Part shown: positions 16,427-25,578 of the stretch, piece by piece
Numbering within the stretch: the first letter of the stretch is position 1
Layout: every line of letters starts with the position of its first letter
Source: a bacterium
GTDB taxonomy: Bacteria > Bacteroidota > Bacteroidia > Cytophagales > Cyclobacteriaceae
Direction of reading: 5' to 3'
Assembly (NCBI GenBank): GCA_024743255.1
Contig: JANSWY010000018.1
Location: 1 to 64,000, forward strand
DNA: 64,000 nucleotides
Notes under the pieces: generated by a model
What the model was told of the DNA's origin: nothing
The model's database searches: none
What the model saw: only the letters and a program-made list of their open reading frames with translations
Made by a program: the position numbers and the translations under genes

Positions 16427-18272
16427 TTCTAATTTCCTCCGAAGTGGTGAAAACCGCAATGTAGATTCCACTTGAAAAGTAACTAATATCGATCTGATTA
16501 CCTTGTTGTTGAACCACTTGCTCTATTCCTCTTAAATCATAAATTTTGACCTCATCAAACTGCCCATTAACGGTAATTAAAGAACTGGCAGGGTTAGGGT
16601 ATAAGCTAATGGACTCAAAAACTGGGTTTTGAACTGATACTGGTAGAAATGGAGTTCCAAATACAGGTCTGATCATTAAGGTGCCAGGAACACTTAAATT
16701 TTGCTCCCATTCTTCATCAATTCTTGTGTAGACTCTTCTGCTGAAATCGGTGTTTTTGTCAAGCCCAACAGGTACATATCGATTTACTTTTTGCTCAAAC
16801 CCGATGTATATGGTATCCTCTACAATTGGTTGCTTTTTTAGCTTTATTCTTGTGAATTGATTAATAGTAGCAGCCTGACTTATTTTGAAGTCCTCCTGAA
16901 TTACCAGTTCACTTTCTTCAGAACCCGACAAATCTTTCAATACCAATATATCTAACTGATCTCCCTGTTCACCCGGTACAATCTGAGGGAAGTTTATATC
17001 AATATGTGTAAGTGTATCTCGGGAGTGAATAGGGTAGGCAATTACTAATCGGCCCTCACTGATGCTTATGCCTGCAGCAAACTCAGCTGTACCATCATCA
17101 TATGCATAATAACGTTCCATTGTATATTGATGGGAGATGGTGTCATTATAACGATATGAGTAATAGGAAGAATTAGCATTTGGGATATTTAAACTATCCT
17201 GAGTATCCAGATATGCTTTAATCTCAAAGGTCAAGGTATCATCAAACGTAAAATAATCGTCGATCCTAATTTCATTTGATTCAAATTGGTTTCGTGCGTT
17301 ATTAGAAATACCCGCAACTTCAGTGTCAATATTTACCTGGTCAACAACTGTTCCTGTTGAATCAATTACCTCCACATAGTAGTTTAAGGGATCAGGAATA
17401 CCTGGTCTTACAAGTGTGAATGATTCCATATCTATGGTACCTGCAAATAATTCCGCTGTATCCAGGAAATGATCAAAAGGGATAGCGTAGAACTCACCAA
17501 ACGGTGACGAAGGTGGTTTAGTCATCGCTCTGTCCTCATAAAACAAAGAGTCTGGTCCTCTGTCATAATTTACATAAACATAATCGATAAGCCAGGAATC
17601 AAAAGGGCCTTGTGAGCTTCCGTAGTTTTGGAATTTTATTCTGAAATTATCATGATGGTATTCTTCGTTAGTGATAGGAACAATTAATTGTTGAAACACT
17701 AACTGTGTTGTGTCTTCAGAATCATAATTGAGTGCCTCTTCGCCTCCTACTAATCCATGTTTAAGAAGGTCATCCGGATACAAGTCCTGATTAATCCATA
17801 CGCTATCGCTATTGAGAAAGTGTAATGTCAATGAGTCTGCAGGGTCTGGCATTTCTCCTAAACCTTTTGCTTGCCAGAAGAAGCTGAGATAGATCGAGTT
17901 TCTTTTATTAACCGGAACCTGAGACATGGCAATAGGAAAGGTGATTAAGCTATCTGTTGCTGTAGTAATAAAGTTATTATCGTTATAAGGAGCACCAAGC
18001 TCATTTACTCCATCAAAAACTGCCACATTAATTGTTGGAGGATTAATCCCTGCGGAAGGACTTACAAGAACAGTACCCCCAAACTCCCAAACATTTGGAT
18101 CTGGAGTAGAGTATCTTGAGAAGTCATCATAAATGGGTAAAGTGATTGTTGTATCAGTTAATTGCCTTGATTGACTTTCTTTATTCGACTTTTGTAAGGG
18201 CTTTACAATCAATTGGGCATTTAGTCCCAGACTGAAAGAAGTTAATAAAATGAATAAAAGAGGTCTAATCAT
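16404..18272 (-). CDS. Secreted protein with type IX secretion sorting tail
   Basis: A 622-residue exported protein. N-terminal signal peptide (MIRPLLFILLTSFSLGLNAQ), a long beta-rich middle without recognised catalytic motif, and a C-terminal Por sorting domain of about 75 residues starting LYPNPASSLITVNG and ending IRTIRFVKQ, the type IX secretion signal. It is therefore expected on the cell surface or in the medium. The start overlaps the stop of the PASTA gene by 8 bases, so the two are translationally coupled. The 3' end overlaps the convergent site-2 protease gene by 23 bases. Function of the middle region is not recognised. Confidence 0.85.
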   Translation of the reverse strand: MIRPLLFILLTSFSLGLNAQLIVKPLQKSNKESQSRQLTDTTITLPIYDDFSRYSTPDPNVWEFGGTVLVSPSAGINPPTINVAVFDGVNELGAPYNDNNFITTATDSLITFPIAMSQVPVNKRNSIYLSFFWQAKGLGEMPDPADSLTLHFLNSDSVWINQDLYPDDLLKHGLVGGEEALNYDSEDTTQLVFQQLIVPITNEEYHHDNFRIKFQNYGSSQGPFDSWLIDYVYVNYDRGPDSLFYEDRAMTKPPSSPFGEFYAIPFDHFLDTAELFAGTIDMESFTLVRPGIPDPLNYYVEVIDSTGTVVDQVNIDTEVAGISNNARNQFESNEIRIDDYFTFDDTLTFEIKAYLDTQDSLNIPNANSSYYSYRYNDTISHQYTMERYYAYDDGTAEFAAGISISEGRLVIAYPIHSRDTLTHIDINFPQIVPGEQGDQLDILVLKDLSGSEESELVIQEDFKISQAATINQFTRIKLKKQPIVEDTIYIGFEQKVNRYVPVGLDKNTDFSRRVYTRIDEEWEQNLSVPGTLMIRPVFGTPFLPVSVQNPVFESISLYPNPASSLITVNGQFDEVKIYDLRGIEQVVQQQGNQIDISYFSSGIYIAVFTTSEEIRTIRFVKQ

Positions 18273-19074
18273 TGTTATTCAAAGACGAATTTACTGATTC
18301 AAGCGAGTCAAGTGTAGAAACAGTTAGGTTTACCAGCTGACCAACTTTTACAATATTTGGAGAAGCAGGAATTTGATCAACAATGAGACCAGGTAAGCTG
18401 TCTACTTCCTGATAGCTTATTTCTCCGATTTCCAATCCTGCACCTCTGAGTGCTATTTCGGCACTTTCAAAGTCTTGACCTATAACGTCAGGAATTCTAA
18501 AAGATTGCTTGCCTTTTCCGGTTCCAAGTAACAAATCAATTTTTGAACCTTTCGGTATATAATCTCCTGCAGCTACCTTTTTACCATTCAATAAGAAGTC
18601 ACCAACAACATTGTGCTTAAGGTGATCCAATTTGTATTCCTTTTTTCCAACCTTCAGTCCTAATGCGCTGAATTGCAGCTCAACATTCTTGAAAGATCTG
18701 CTTTCAGGAAAATCAGGGAATTTTACCAGTGGAGCTTTCTTGGAGTTTAATGTAACATAAATCTTTCGATCTTCCTTAACCGATGTGTTTGGTTTTGGGA
18801 ACTGAATAAGTACAGTATGGGGCTCCATGTCAGCATTATAACCTGAATCCTGGGTTACAACATATTTTAGTCTTTTGCTATCCAGAAAATCTGGAAGCTC
18901 CTCTATATTCATACCAATGACATCAGGAACTGATATGCTTTCACCATGATTAGTTTTGATCGGAAGGAATACATAAAAGACGCTGAGTATAAAAAGGACG
19001 ATCAATACACTTGCAAGTAAAAAATGTATGATTAGATCTTTCCAGGATTCTGCTTTGAGGAATTTAAATAACAT
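18265..19074 (-). CDS. PASTA-domain membrane protein without kinase
   Basis: 269 residues: a short cytoplasmic N-terminus, one membrane helix at about 15-38, and three PASTA repeats outside (first VPDVIGMNIEELPDFLDSKR, third IPDVIGQDFESAEIALRGAG). PASTA domains in other bacteria bind peptidoglycan fragments or beta-lactams and are usually attached to a Ser/Thr kinase or a penicillin-binding protein; here the kinase is absent. Stand-alone PASTA proteins of this size are common in Bacteroidota, with unknown role. Overlaps the following T9SS gene by 8 bases and lies 64 bases after the M43 protease gene. Confidence 0.88.
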   Translation of the reverse strand: MLFKFLKAESWKDLIIHFLLASVLIVLFILSVFYVFLPIKTNHGESISVPDVIGMNIEELPDFLDSKRLKYVVTQDSGYNADMEPHTVLIQFPKPNTSVKEDRKIYVTLNSKKAPLVKFPDFPESRSFKNVELQFSALGLKVGKKEYKLDHLKHNVVGDFLLNGKKVAAGDYIPKGSKIDLLLGTGKGKQSFRIPDVIGQDFESAEIALRGAGLEIGEISYQEVDSLPGLIVDQIPASPNIVKVGQLVNLTVSTLDSLESVNSSLNNND

Positions 19075-19138
19075 ATTCAGTAAACCGAATTTTACGAAAG
19101 CTCAATATTAATAGTTTTCTAACTAATTGATATCAAGA

Positions 19139-22126
19139 TTATCTATTGATTAATACCCTTCTTGAAATTTCCAGATCGTCTCCAACTAAAAACAGAAAGT
19201 AAATACCTCCTAATCCTTCAGTCTCTATTATGAAATTCTGGTTAAGAACATTTGTCTGAATTGACTCAAAGACGACTTTTCCCATGATGTCGGTCAATAG
19301 AATTTTAACATCTTCTTTCTTATCCAGGTTCATACTAACATTGAATGATCCACTCGTAGGGTTTGGGTATACGAGTACCTCTTCTTCGAAAGAATTCAAG
19401 TTTGGAGTGGAAGTGTTGTAAATCTCAATATCATCAAGATAAATGTTATTCCCATTTCCATTTGTTGCAACAAATGCTATTCGCATTGTTTCAAGGGGAT
19501 TCTCAGGTAAATATTCACTTAGGTCTATGAACTCTGTTCTCCAATCATCCTCTTCTACAGGAACCCACTCAGTATTTGAACTCTCAACTGCCAGGATAGA
19601 ACCTTGTTTGTTATAAAGGACATTGTCCCATGATTGACCACAATTATTACTAAGTAGCACTTTTAATCCATCTACCCGCTCTAACCTTTGAGCATATGAT
19701 ACCTTGAAAGTCATACTGGCTTCTGTCATTCCTTCCGATAACAGAACAGGGCTAACCAGCCAGTTTTCAACACCAAGTTCTTCAAGATTGAAACCTGGCA
19801 TTAGTAATGATTTATTGAAACTATCATCATATACCTCCCAATTGGAAGCTCCTTCGTTGTTTATTAAGGACCAATCTACGGTGCTTTCAAAGCGCTCTCG
19901 AACAGGTATGGATTCGTCTGTAGCGTTGATAGTAATATTTGTAGAAAATGAATTATTACTTTCATCCTCATCATTTAATCCATTGATAGAAATAATTTCA
20001 AGATCCAATACTGAACTGGAGTTATCAATAGCATTATCAGGGAGTGACAGCTTTCCACTTTTTCCTGAACTAATATTGATATTATCAAAACTGGCGGTGT
20101 TATAACTGCCAGTTGGTCGCGATCGATAATTGATCTCCAGATTGGTGATTGTTTCAGAACCAAAATTCTTTACTTCTACCAAAGGTGTAAACTCTCCTAT
20201 ACAAGACAAAATACTGATGTTTGATACTTCTCCAATTCCCACATCTAATTGAAATTGATTAGAAGGCTGAATCTGGATGTTATCCAAAAATAGATTGTTT
20301 CCTCCTCCGTTAACGCCAATAAACGCAATTCTTACATTTTCTTCGTCACTATAATCACTGAGATCGATCAGCTCAGTTCGCCAATCATTTTCTGAAATAG
20401 GAATGAATTCCTGGTTTAGGGATGAAGAGCTCGCTAACTGGTTTCCATACTTTTCAAATAAGTAGTTTTCACGTAGAAAGGTTTCTCCACAATCAGTACT
20501 GACCGCTACAATTAGCCCATCTGTAAAAAATCCAGGTCTTGGAGCATATGCATAGTCAAATTCCAAAGATGTGTTGCTAAATGAACTCAAATCCAACACC
20601 GGAGTGATTAGGTAATCAAAATTTCCATAAACATTATCGGAGGTGGAATAGTACGGAACTTTATAAGCTTGATTCGACACTGTGGTCTGAGGAGCAATAC
20701 TTTGCTGCCAATAAGGATTCTCAACTGGGAAATTCGTCTGATTCCAGGACGTTAATGAATTTTCAAAATCTTCAGAAAGAGGTAAATCTATTTTGTTAGA
20801 GGTGAAGAATTCTTTAGTCAACCGATTGTTAGATCCATTTGGGTCTCCCTGGCCGTTTACCTCCTTGATTTCAAAGGAAAGAGTGTAGTTTGTATTCAAA
20901 GAGGTTGTAATCTGAGGAAAAGAAACGGATACCAAATCACCAGTCTCAAGATGTTGGTAAAACAATTCTTCAGATACCAGAGACCCATTTAGTGTCATTT
21001 CAATTTTAAAAGAATCAATTTCCACTGCTCCGTGGTTTCTGATCTGAACCTGAGGAGTGATTGAACTATTGCATATACTTAAATCTGCATCTACGTCTAT
21101 TTCTTTGATCCCTAAATCAAAAGAGAAGATTTGTGGCGCAATGAGAGCTGACGAGTTGAGAAGACTTTTTCTTCTGGGACTGTTTTCCATTACAATCCGC
21201 ATTCGTTCTTTTTGACAAACCGTAAAAAGGTTCATGCACTCATCATTGGTGTAGTCCATGAAATTCTCAATCATGTCTCGAGTTCCACAAGTAGTTTTGT
21301 CCGTCGGACAACCATCAGTGTCATCATTTGAAAAGGGTGTGTCATCACAATAGTCGTCCACAGAGCATCCTCCGTCACCCCAAATATGTCTTAACCCCAA
21401 ATAGTGACCTATTTCATGAGTCGCTGTTCTACCGAAGCTATCAAAACTATTAGTATCATCGTTGATGCCTACATATTTGTAATCTAAGGCTACACCATCT
21501 GTTAATCTTTCGGTATCAAATTCACCATCTAAGCCATCAAGATTCATGACAGGAAACTGGGCCCAGCCTAAAAAGCTTTGTAAATCAGCAATGTAAATAT
21601 TCATGTAGTCCTCAGCAGGCCAATAGATATGAGATTTCAGGATGGCATCCTCAGAAAATTTGAACCTTTCCATGGTGCCACGGGTACGAGTGATCCCTGT
21701 TGTAGGTAAGCCCTCTGGATCTCTAACGGCAAGAACAAACTCAATTTCGACATCAGCGGTCACGCTTGAATATTCTGAAGGAGTGTTGATGGCATCATCG
21801 TTTGTTCTTCTAAAGTCTTTATTGAGGAGCCCAATTTGCTCTATTATTTTCTCATCAGGAAGGTTAACACCGGTTCCAACTTCTTCACCATTGTGAATAA
21901 CATGAACTACAACTGGTATCCTGTAAACTTCATTTTCCGAGTCCACGCTGAATTTACGTTCAGCTCGTTTTTCAGCGATCCAGTGTTCGAACTTATGTTC
22001 ATCAAATTTTTCGGGGAAAGATCTGTTTAGTCGGGATTGTAGGATAGTGGTTGCACATCGGTGTTGGGCATAGCTTGATCCTCCAAGCAGCAATAGCAGT
22101 AAGATTATGGTTGGTATACGGTTCAC
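19139..22126 (-). CDS. Secreted M43 (pappalysin-type) metalloprotease with T9SS tail
   Basis: A 995-residue exported zinc protease. Signal peptide MNRIPTIILLLLLLGGSSYA; catalytic motif HEIGHYLGLRH at 236-246 (HExxHxxGxxH, metzincin type), with the downstream Met-turn in ENFMDYTNDECMN. After the protease domain come two copies of a beta module about 260 residues apart, each ending in NNxxLDxIxI (FLDNIQIQPSN and YLDDIEIYNTS) and resembling MAM/CARDB-like adhesion domains, then a Por sorting domain from YPNPTSGSFNVSMN to the end. It should be exported by type IX secretion and act outside the cell on proteins. Located 13 bases after the nifU-like gene; same strand. Confidence 0.92.
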   Translation of the reverse strand: MNRIPTIILLLLLLGGSSYAQHRCATTILQSRLNRSFPEKFDEHKFEHWIAEKRAERKFSVDSENEVYRIPVVVHVIHNGEEVGTGVNLPDEKIIEQIGLLNKDFRRTNDDAINTPSEYSSVTADVEIEFVLAVRDPEGLPTTGITRTRGTMERFKFSEDAILKSHIYWPAEDYMNIYIADLQSFLGWAQFPVMNLDGLDGEFDTERLTDGVALDYKYVGINDDTNSFDSFGRTATHEIGHYLGLRHIWGDGGCSVDDYCDDTPFSNDDTDGCPTDKTTCGTRDMIENFMDYTNDECMNLFTVCQKERMRIVMENSPRRKSLLNSSALIAPQIFSFDLGIKEIDVDADLSICNSSITPQVQIRNHGAVEIDSFKIEMTLNGSLVSEELFYQHLETGDLVSVSFPQITTSLNTNYTLSFEIKEVNGQGDPNGSNNRLTKEFFTSNKIDLPLSEDFENSLTSWNQTNFPVENPYWQQSIAPQTTVSNQAYKVPYYSTSDNVYGNFDYLITPVLDLSSFSNTSLEFDYAYAPRPGFFTDGLIVAVSTDCGETFLRENYLFEKYGNQLASSSSLNQEFIPISENDWRTELIDLSDYSDEENVRIAFIGVNGGGNNLFLDNIQIQPSNQFQLDVGIGEVSNISILSCIGEFTPLVEVKNFGSETITNLEINYRSRPTGSYNTASFDNINISSGKSGKLSLPDNAIDNSSSVLDLEIISINGLNDEDESNNSFSTNITINATDESIPVRERFESTVDWSLINNEGASNWEVYDDSFNKSLLMPGFNLEELGVENWLVSPVLLSEGMTEASMTFKVSYAQRLERVDGLKVLLSNNCGQSWDNVLYNKQGSILAVESSNTEWVPVEEDDWRTEFIDLSEYLPENPLETMRIAFVATNGNGNNIYLDDIEIYNTSTPNLNSFEEEVLVYPNPTSGSFNVSMNLDKKEDVKILLTDIMGKVVFESIQTNVLNQNFIIETEGLGGIYFLFLVGDDLEISRRVLINR

Positions 22127-22139
22127 ATTATAGGTTTTA

Positions 22140-22430
22140 CTACGCTAGTGTTCCAGGCATTTTAGCATTCGGATCATCGGGTGATGTGATATTAACCGCC
22201 TCTACTCCTTCAATTTGTGGTACAGCTCTTTTAATTGCTTCTTCAACTCCTGCTTTCAATGTCATTGTAGACATAGGGCAGGTACCACAAGCACCAAGAA
22301 GTTCCAACTTCACAATATTATTTTCAATATCCAGAATCTTCACATTTCCTCCATCAGCAACCAGATATGGCCTAATGGAATCCAAAGCTGTCTCGACCTG
22401 ATCTATTAAACGTATATTTTCTTCTGGCAT
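22140..22430 (-). CDS. NifU C-terminal-domain iron-sulfur scaffold protein
   Basis: 96-residue Nfu-type protein that carries an Fe-S cluster for delivery to target enzymes. The CxxC motif is C48-C51 in GACGTCPMS, preceded by the typical IRPYLVADGGNV. Length and absence of extra domains fit the short Nfu/NifU-like group. It starts 4 bases after the stop of the Mrp-family ATPase gene, another Fe-S carrier family, which supports a shared role in cluster delivery. Confidence 0.93.
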   Translation of the reverse strand: MPEENIRLIDQVETALDSIRPYLVADGGNVKILDIENNIVKLELLGACGTCPMSTMTLKAGVEEAIKRAVPQIEGVEAVNITSPDDPNAKMPGTLA

Positions 22431-22434
22431 TATA

Positions 22435-23532
22435 TTATGCTTTTATTTCTACAACTTTAGTTTTGTCTTGGTTGGCATTCCTGATAGCAACTTGCTGAGC
22501 TAATGACTCTGCTAATTCACTAAATGAGGCTGCAGTGACATCATCCTTTAATACCGCAGGATAGCCATTATCCCCACTTTCCCGTATTGATTGCACAATT
22601 GGAATCTGACCTAAGAAAGGAACATCAAATTTCTCTGCAAGATTCCTTCCGCCACCTTCTCCAAAGATATAATATTTATTGTTAGGCAATTCTTCGGGTG
22701 TGAAGTAAGCCATGTTTTCAACTATACCAAGTACAGGAACATTAATTTGAGGTTGCTTAAACATTGCAACTCCCTTTTGAGCATCAATCAAAGCTACTTT
22801 TTGTGGTGTACTTACAACCACCGCTCCGGTTACAGGAACTGACTGAACAAGTGTCAGATGAATATCGCTGGTACCTGGAGGAAGATCTATAAGCAGGTAG
22901 TCTAATTCTCCCCAGACTGTATCACTCAAAAATTGCTTCAGAGCTGAGCTTGCCATAGGTCCTCTCCATACAACTGCATTGTCAGCAGGCGCTAGAAACC
23001 CTATGGATATCAGTTTTACACCATATTGCTGAATAGGAACTATCATGTTCTTACCCATTCTCTCAACAACACCTGGCTGCTCATGCTCACAATTGAACAT
23101 AGTAGGAACTGAAGGACCAAAGATATCCGCATCAATCAAACCAACTTTAGCTCCTTTTTTAGCCAAAGAAACAGCTAGGTTGGCAGCAACCGTAGATTTT
23201 CCAACTCCTCCTTTTCCTGAAGCAACTGCGATAATATTTTTCACACTAGGAAGGAGTGGGGCATTGTCTCTTATTGTGGTCACATTGGATGTCATGAAAA
23301 TATCTGAATCGATATCTTCAGAGACCTGTTCGAATAATGCGTTTTCGCAATTTCTTTTGATTATTTCTTTCAGAGGACAAGCAGGAGTGGTTAGTACCAC
23401 ACTGAAGGATACCTTATTCCCATCAATTTTTAAATCCTCAATCATTCCCAGCGATACCAGATCTTTCTTTAAATCCGGATCTTCTACCGTTGATAGCGCT
23501 TTAAGTACTAATTCTTTTGTGATTTCTGCCAT
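22435..23532 (-). CDS. Mrp/ApbC-family P-loop ATPase (Fe-S carrier)
   Basis: 365 residues. An N-terminal MIP18/DUF59 domain (residues ~1-85) is fused to a Mrp-type ATPase: deviant Walker A SGKGGVGKS at 105-113, DADIFGPSVPTM, and DYLLIDLPPGTSD. Family members bind and transfer Fe-S clusters. In most the cluster is held by a CxxC pair after the VENM motif; here that place reads ENMAYFTPEELPNNKYYIFG, without Cys, so cluster binding, if any, must use other residues. First gene of a minus-strand run with the nifU-like gene; divergent from dnaG. Confidence 0.92.
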   Translation of the reverse strand: MAEITKELVLKALSTVEDPDLKKDLVSLGMIEDLKIDGNKVSFSVVLTTPACPLKEIIKRNCENALFEQVSEDIDSDIFMTSNVTTIRDNAPLLPSVKNIIAVASGKGGVGKSTVAANLAVSLAKKGAKVGLIDADIFGPSVPTMFNCEHEQPGVVERMGKNMIVPIQQYGVKLISIGFLAPADNAVVWRGPMASSALKQFLSDTVWGELDYLLIDLPPGTSDIHLTLVQSVPVTGAVVVSTPQKVALIDAQKGVAMFKQPQINVPVLGIVENMAYFTPEELPNNKYYIFGEGGGRNLAEKFDVPFLGQIPIVQSIRESGDNGYPAVLKDDVTAASFSELAESLAQQVAIRNANQDKTKVVEIKA

Positions 23533-23607
23533 TATTCCTCCAAATCTTCTTTCAGTTGCAAATTACATTGAATCCATTTCAATCAACAAATAATCTGGGA
23601 AATAAGT

Positions 23608-23615
23608 TAGCTTTG
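23608..23615 (+). promoter_or_regulatory. -7 promoter element for the dnaG operon
   Basis: TAGCTTTG is a full match to TAnnTTTG, 25 bases before the GTG start of dnaG. No TTG is seen at -33. Confidence 0.4.
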
Positions 23616-23640
23616 TGGCTCCATTAGCAATTGGAAGACA

Positions 23641-25560
23641 GTGATAGATCAGACCACCATAGATGAATTAAAATCCCGTATCGATATAGTCGAAGTGGTG
23701 GGTGATTTTGTGACTTTAAAAAGATCTGGTCAGAATTATAAAGCGCTAAGCCCTTTCAATAACGAAAAGACACCTTCATTTTATGTTGTTCCTTCCAAAG
23801 GGATCTTTAAAGACTTTAGTAGCGGTAAAGGTGGTGATGCAATCACATTTGTGATGGAAGTGGACGGCCTAAGTTACATCGAGGCTCTAAAGTACCTGGC
23901 AAAAAAGTATGGTGTTGAAGTAATAGAGGAAATTCCAGACGATGAATATCAGGCTGCTCAAAATGAAAGAGAGAGTTTGTTTATTGTCCTGGGTTTTGCT
24001 CAGCAGTATTTTGAAGATCTACTTTGGAAAGATGATGAAGGTCGATCCATTGGACTATCTTACTTTAAGGAACGAGCATTTTCTGAAGAAACAATAAAGG
24101 AATTTGGTCTTGGTTATAGTCTGGAGGCCTGGGATGGCTTAATTAAAGCCGCCGATAAAAAGGGTTATAAACAAGAGTACCTTGAAAAAGCTGGACTTAA
24201 GGTTGTAAAGGAAGGCAAGGAGTATGACCGTTTCAGGGGAAGGGTAATATTTCCAATACACAATATCACCGGGAAAGTAGTTGCATTTGGCGCCAGGATT
24301 CTCAAAAAGGATAAAAAACAACCTAAGTACCTCAACTCACCAGAGACTGAGTTGTACCAGAAGAGTAAAATCCTTTATGGATTATACCAGGCCAAACAGG
24401 ATATCAGAAAGGAAGATAACTGTTATCTGGTTGAAGGTTATACCGATGTTATTTCTCTTCATCAGGCTGGAGTAAAGAATGTAGTTTCAAGCTCCGGTAC
24501 AGCACTTACTGAAGATCAGATTAAGCTTATTGGTCGGTATACCAAGAACATAACAGTACTTTTTGATGGGGATGCTGCTGGAATAAAAGCAGCTACAAGA
24601 GGTATTGACATGATTCTGGAGGGTGGTTTGGATGTGAAAGCCATAGCATTTCCTGAAGGAGAAGACCCTGACAGCTACGCTAAACAACTTGGTACCTCAG
24701 CATTTAGAAATTTTCTGGATACCGAAGCTACCGATTTCATAAAGTTTAAGACTTCTTTTCTGGTAGAGGAAGCAAGTTCAGATCCTCTGAAAAAGGCAAG
24801 CACTATAAAGGAAATCGTCAACAGTATTGCCAAAATACCAGATCCTATTAAACGCACCGTTTATCTGAAGGAGTGTAGTGGTTTATTAGATATTAGTGAA
24901 GCAGTTTTGGTTGCAGAGCTTAATAAACTACTCATTAGTGCAAGCAGGGATAAGAAAAACGCTCCACCAGAGCAAACCATTCCAATCCCAGAGGAGTTTC
25001 AGGAGGAAGAGGTCAAAGAATTTAATATCGATGATCTTGTTGATGCCTGGGAAAGGGAGAGTTTGAAGATGCTGGTCAATTTTGCAACTACGGTTGTGAA
25101 AGACGCTTCGGAAGACGAACAGTATTTAATAGCTTATTTTTTCTCAGAAACTGAGGATGTAGAATACAAAAACCCTGTTTACAAGAAAATACTTAACTTA
25201 TATCAAGAGAGATTTCATGAAGGTGAAATCATTACACCAGAATATTTGTTGGGACTAGATGATCAGGAGATCAAGAGTGTGGTGATCGATTTGATTACTG
25301 AAAAGTACGATGTAAGCGAATTGTGGTGGGAAAAATATCAAATAGCAATCAACAGGCAAGAAGATGAGCCAAGAGATGCAACATTTTTAAATATTGCCAG
25401 GTTGAAGTTTAGAATCATCCAAAAGATGATTGAAGACAATAAAAAAGATTTAGAAAAATCTGAGGATATAGAAAGTATCAGTAAGTTTCAGGAAAAGCAC
25501 CTGAAACTAAAACAAAAGGGAATGCAGATAGCGAAGATCCTTGGAAACGTAACAACATAG
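23641..25560 (+). CDS. dnaG: DNA primase with ligand-less CHC2 finger
   Basis: Makes RNA primers for replication with DnaB helicase. 639 residues: N-terminal CHC2-type domain (~1-95), catalytic core with TOPRIM motifs VEGYTDVISLHQAG and VLFDGDAAG, and a helical C-terminal DnaB-contact domain. Start is GTG at 23641; no in-frame ATG exists upstream before a stop. The zinc-finger positions corresponding to E. coli C40, H43, C61 and C64 are S37, N40, D58 and S61 with identical spacing, so the finger cannot bind zinc, although flanking residues (PFxNEKTPSF, GxGGDAI) are kept. First of four same-strand genes (ribBA, unknown, surE) with gaps of 8-18 bases. Confidence 0.96.
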   Translation: MIDQTTIDELKSRIDIVEVVGDFVTLKRSGQNYKALSPFNNEKTPSFYVVPSKGIFKDFSSGKGGDAITFVMEVDGLSYIEALKYLAKKYGVEVIEEIPDDEYQAAQNERESLFIVLGFAQQYFEDLLWKDDEGRSIGLSYFKERAFSEETIKEFGLGYSLEAWDGLIKAADKKGYKQEYLEKAGLKVVKEGKEYDRFRGRVIFPIHNITGKVVAFGARILKKDKKQPKYLNSPETELYQKSKILYGLYQAKQDIRKEDNCYLVEGYTDVISLHQAGVKNVVSSSGTALTEDQIKLIGRYTKNITVLFDGDAAGIKAATRGIDMILEGGLDVKAIAFPEGEDPDSYAKQLGTSAFRNFLDTEATDFIKFKTSFLVEEASSDPLKKASTIKEIVNSIAKIPDPIKRTVYLKECSGLLDISEAVLVAELNKLLISASRDKKNAPPEQTIPIPEEFQEEEVKEFNIDDLVDAWERESLKMLVNFATTVVKDASEDEQYLIAYFFSETEDVEYKNPVYKKILNLYQERFHEGEIITPEYLLGLDDQEIKSVVIDLITEKYDVSELWWEKYQIAINRQEDEPRDATFLNIARLKFRIIQKMIEDNKKDLEKSEDIESISKFQEKHLKLKQKGMQIAKILGNVTT

Positions 25561-25578
25561 ATTAACCCGAGAACAACA

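Noticed and set aside
19704-20105. 133-codon frame opposite the M43 protease
   Set aside because: Shadow frame; the real strand carries protease, beta modules and sorting tail.
23045-23593. 182-codon frame opposite the Mrp ATPase
   Set aside because: Antisense to a well-supported gene; Ser/Phe-rich translation without any motif.
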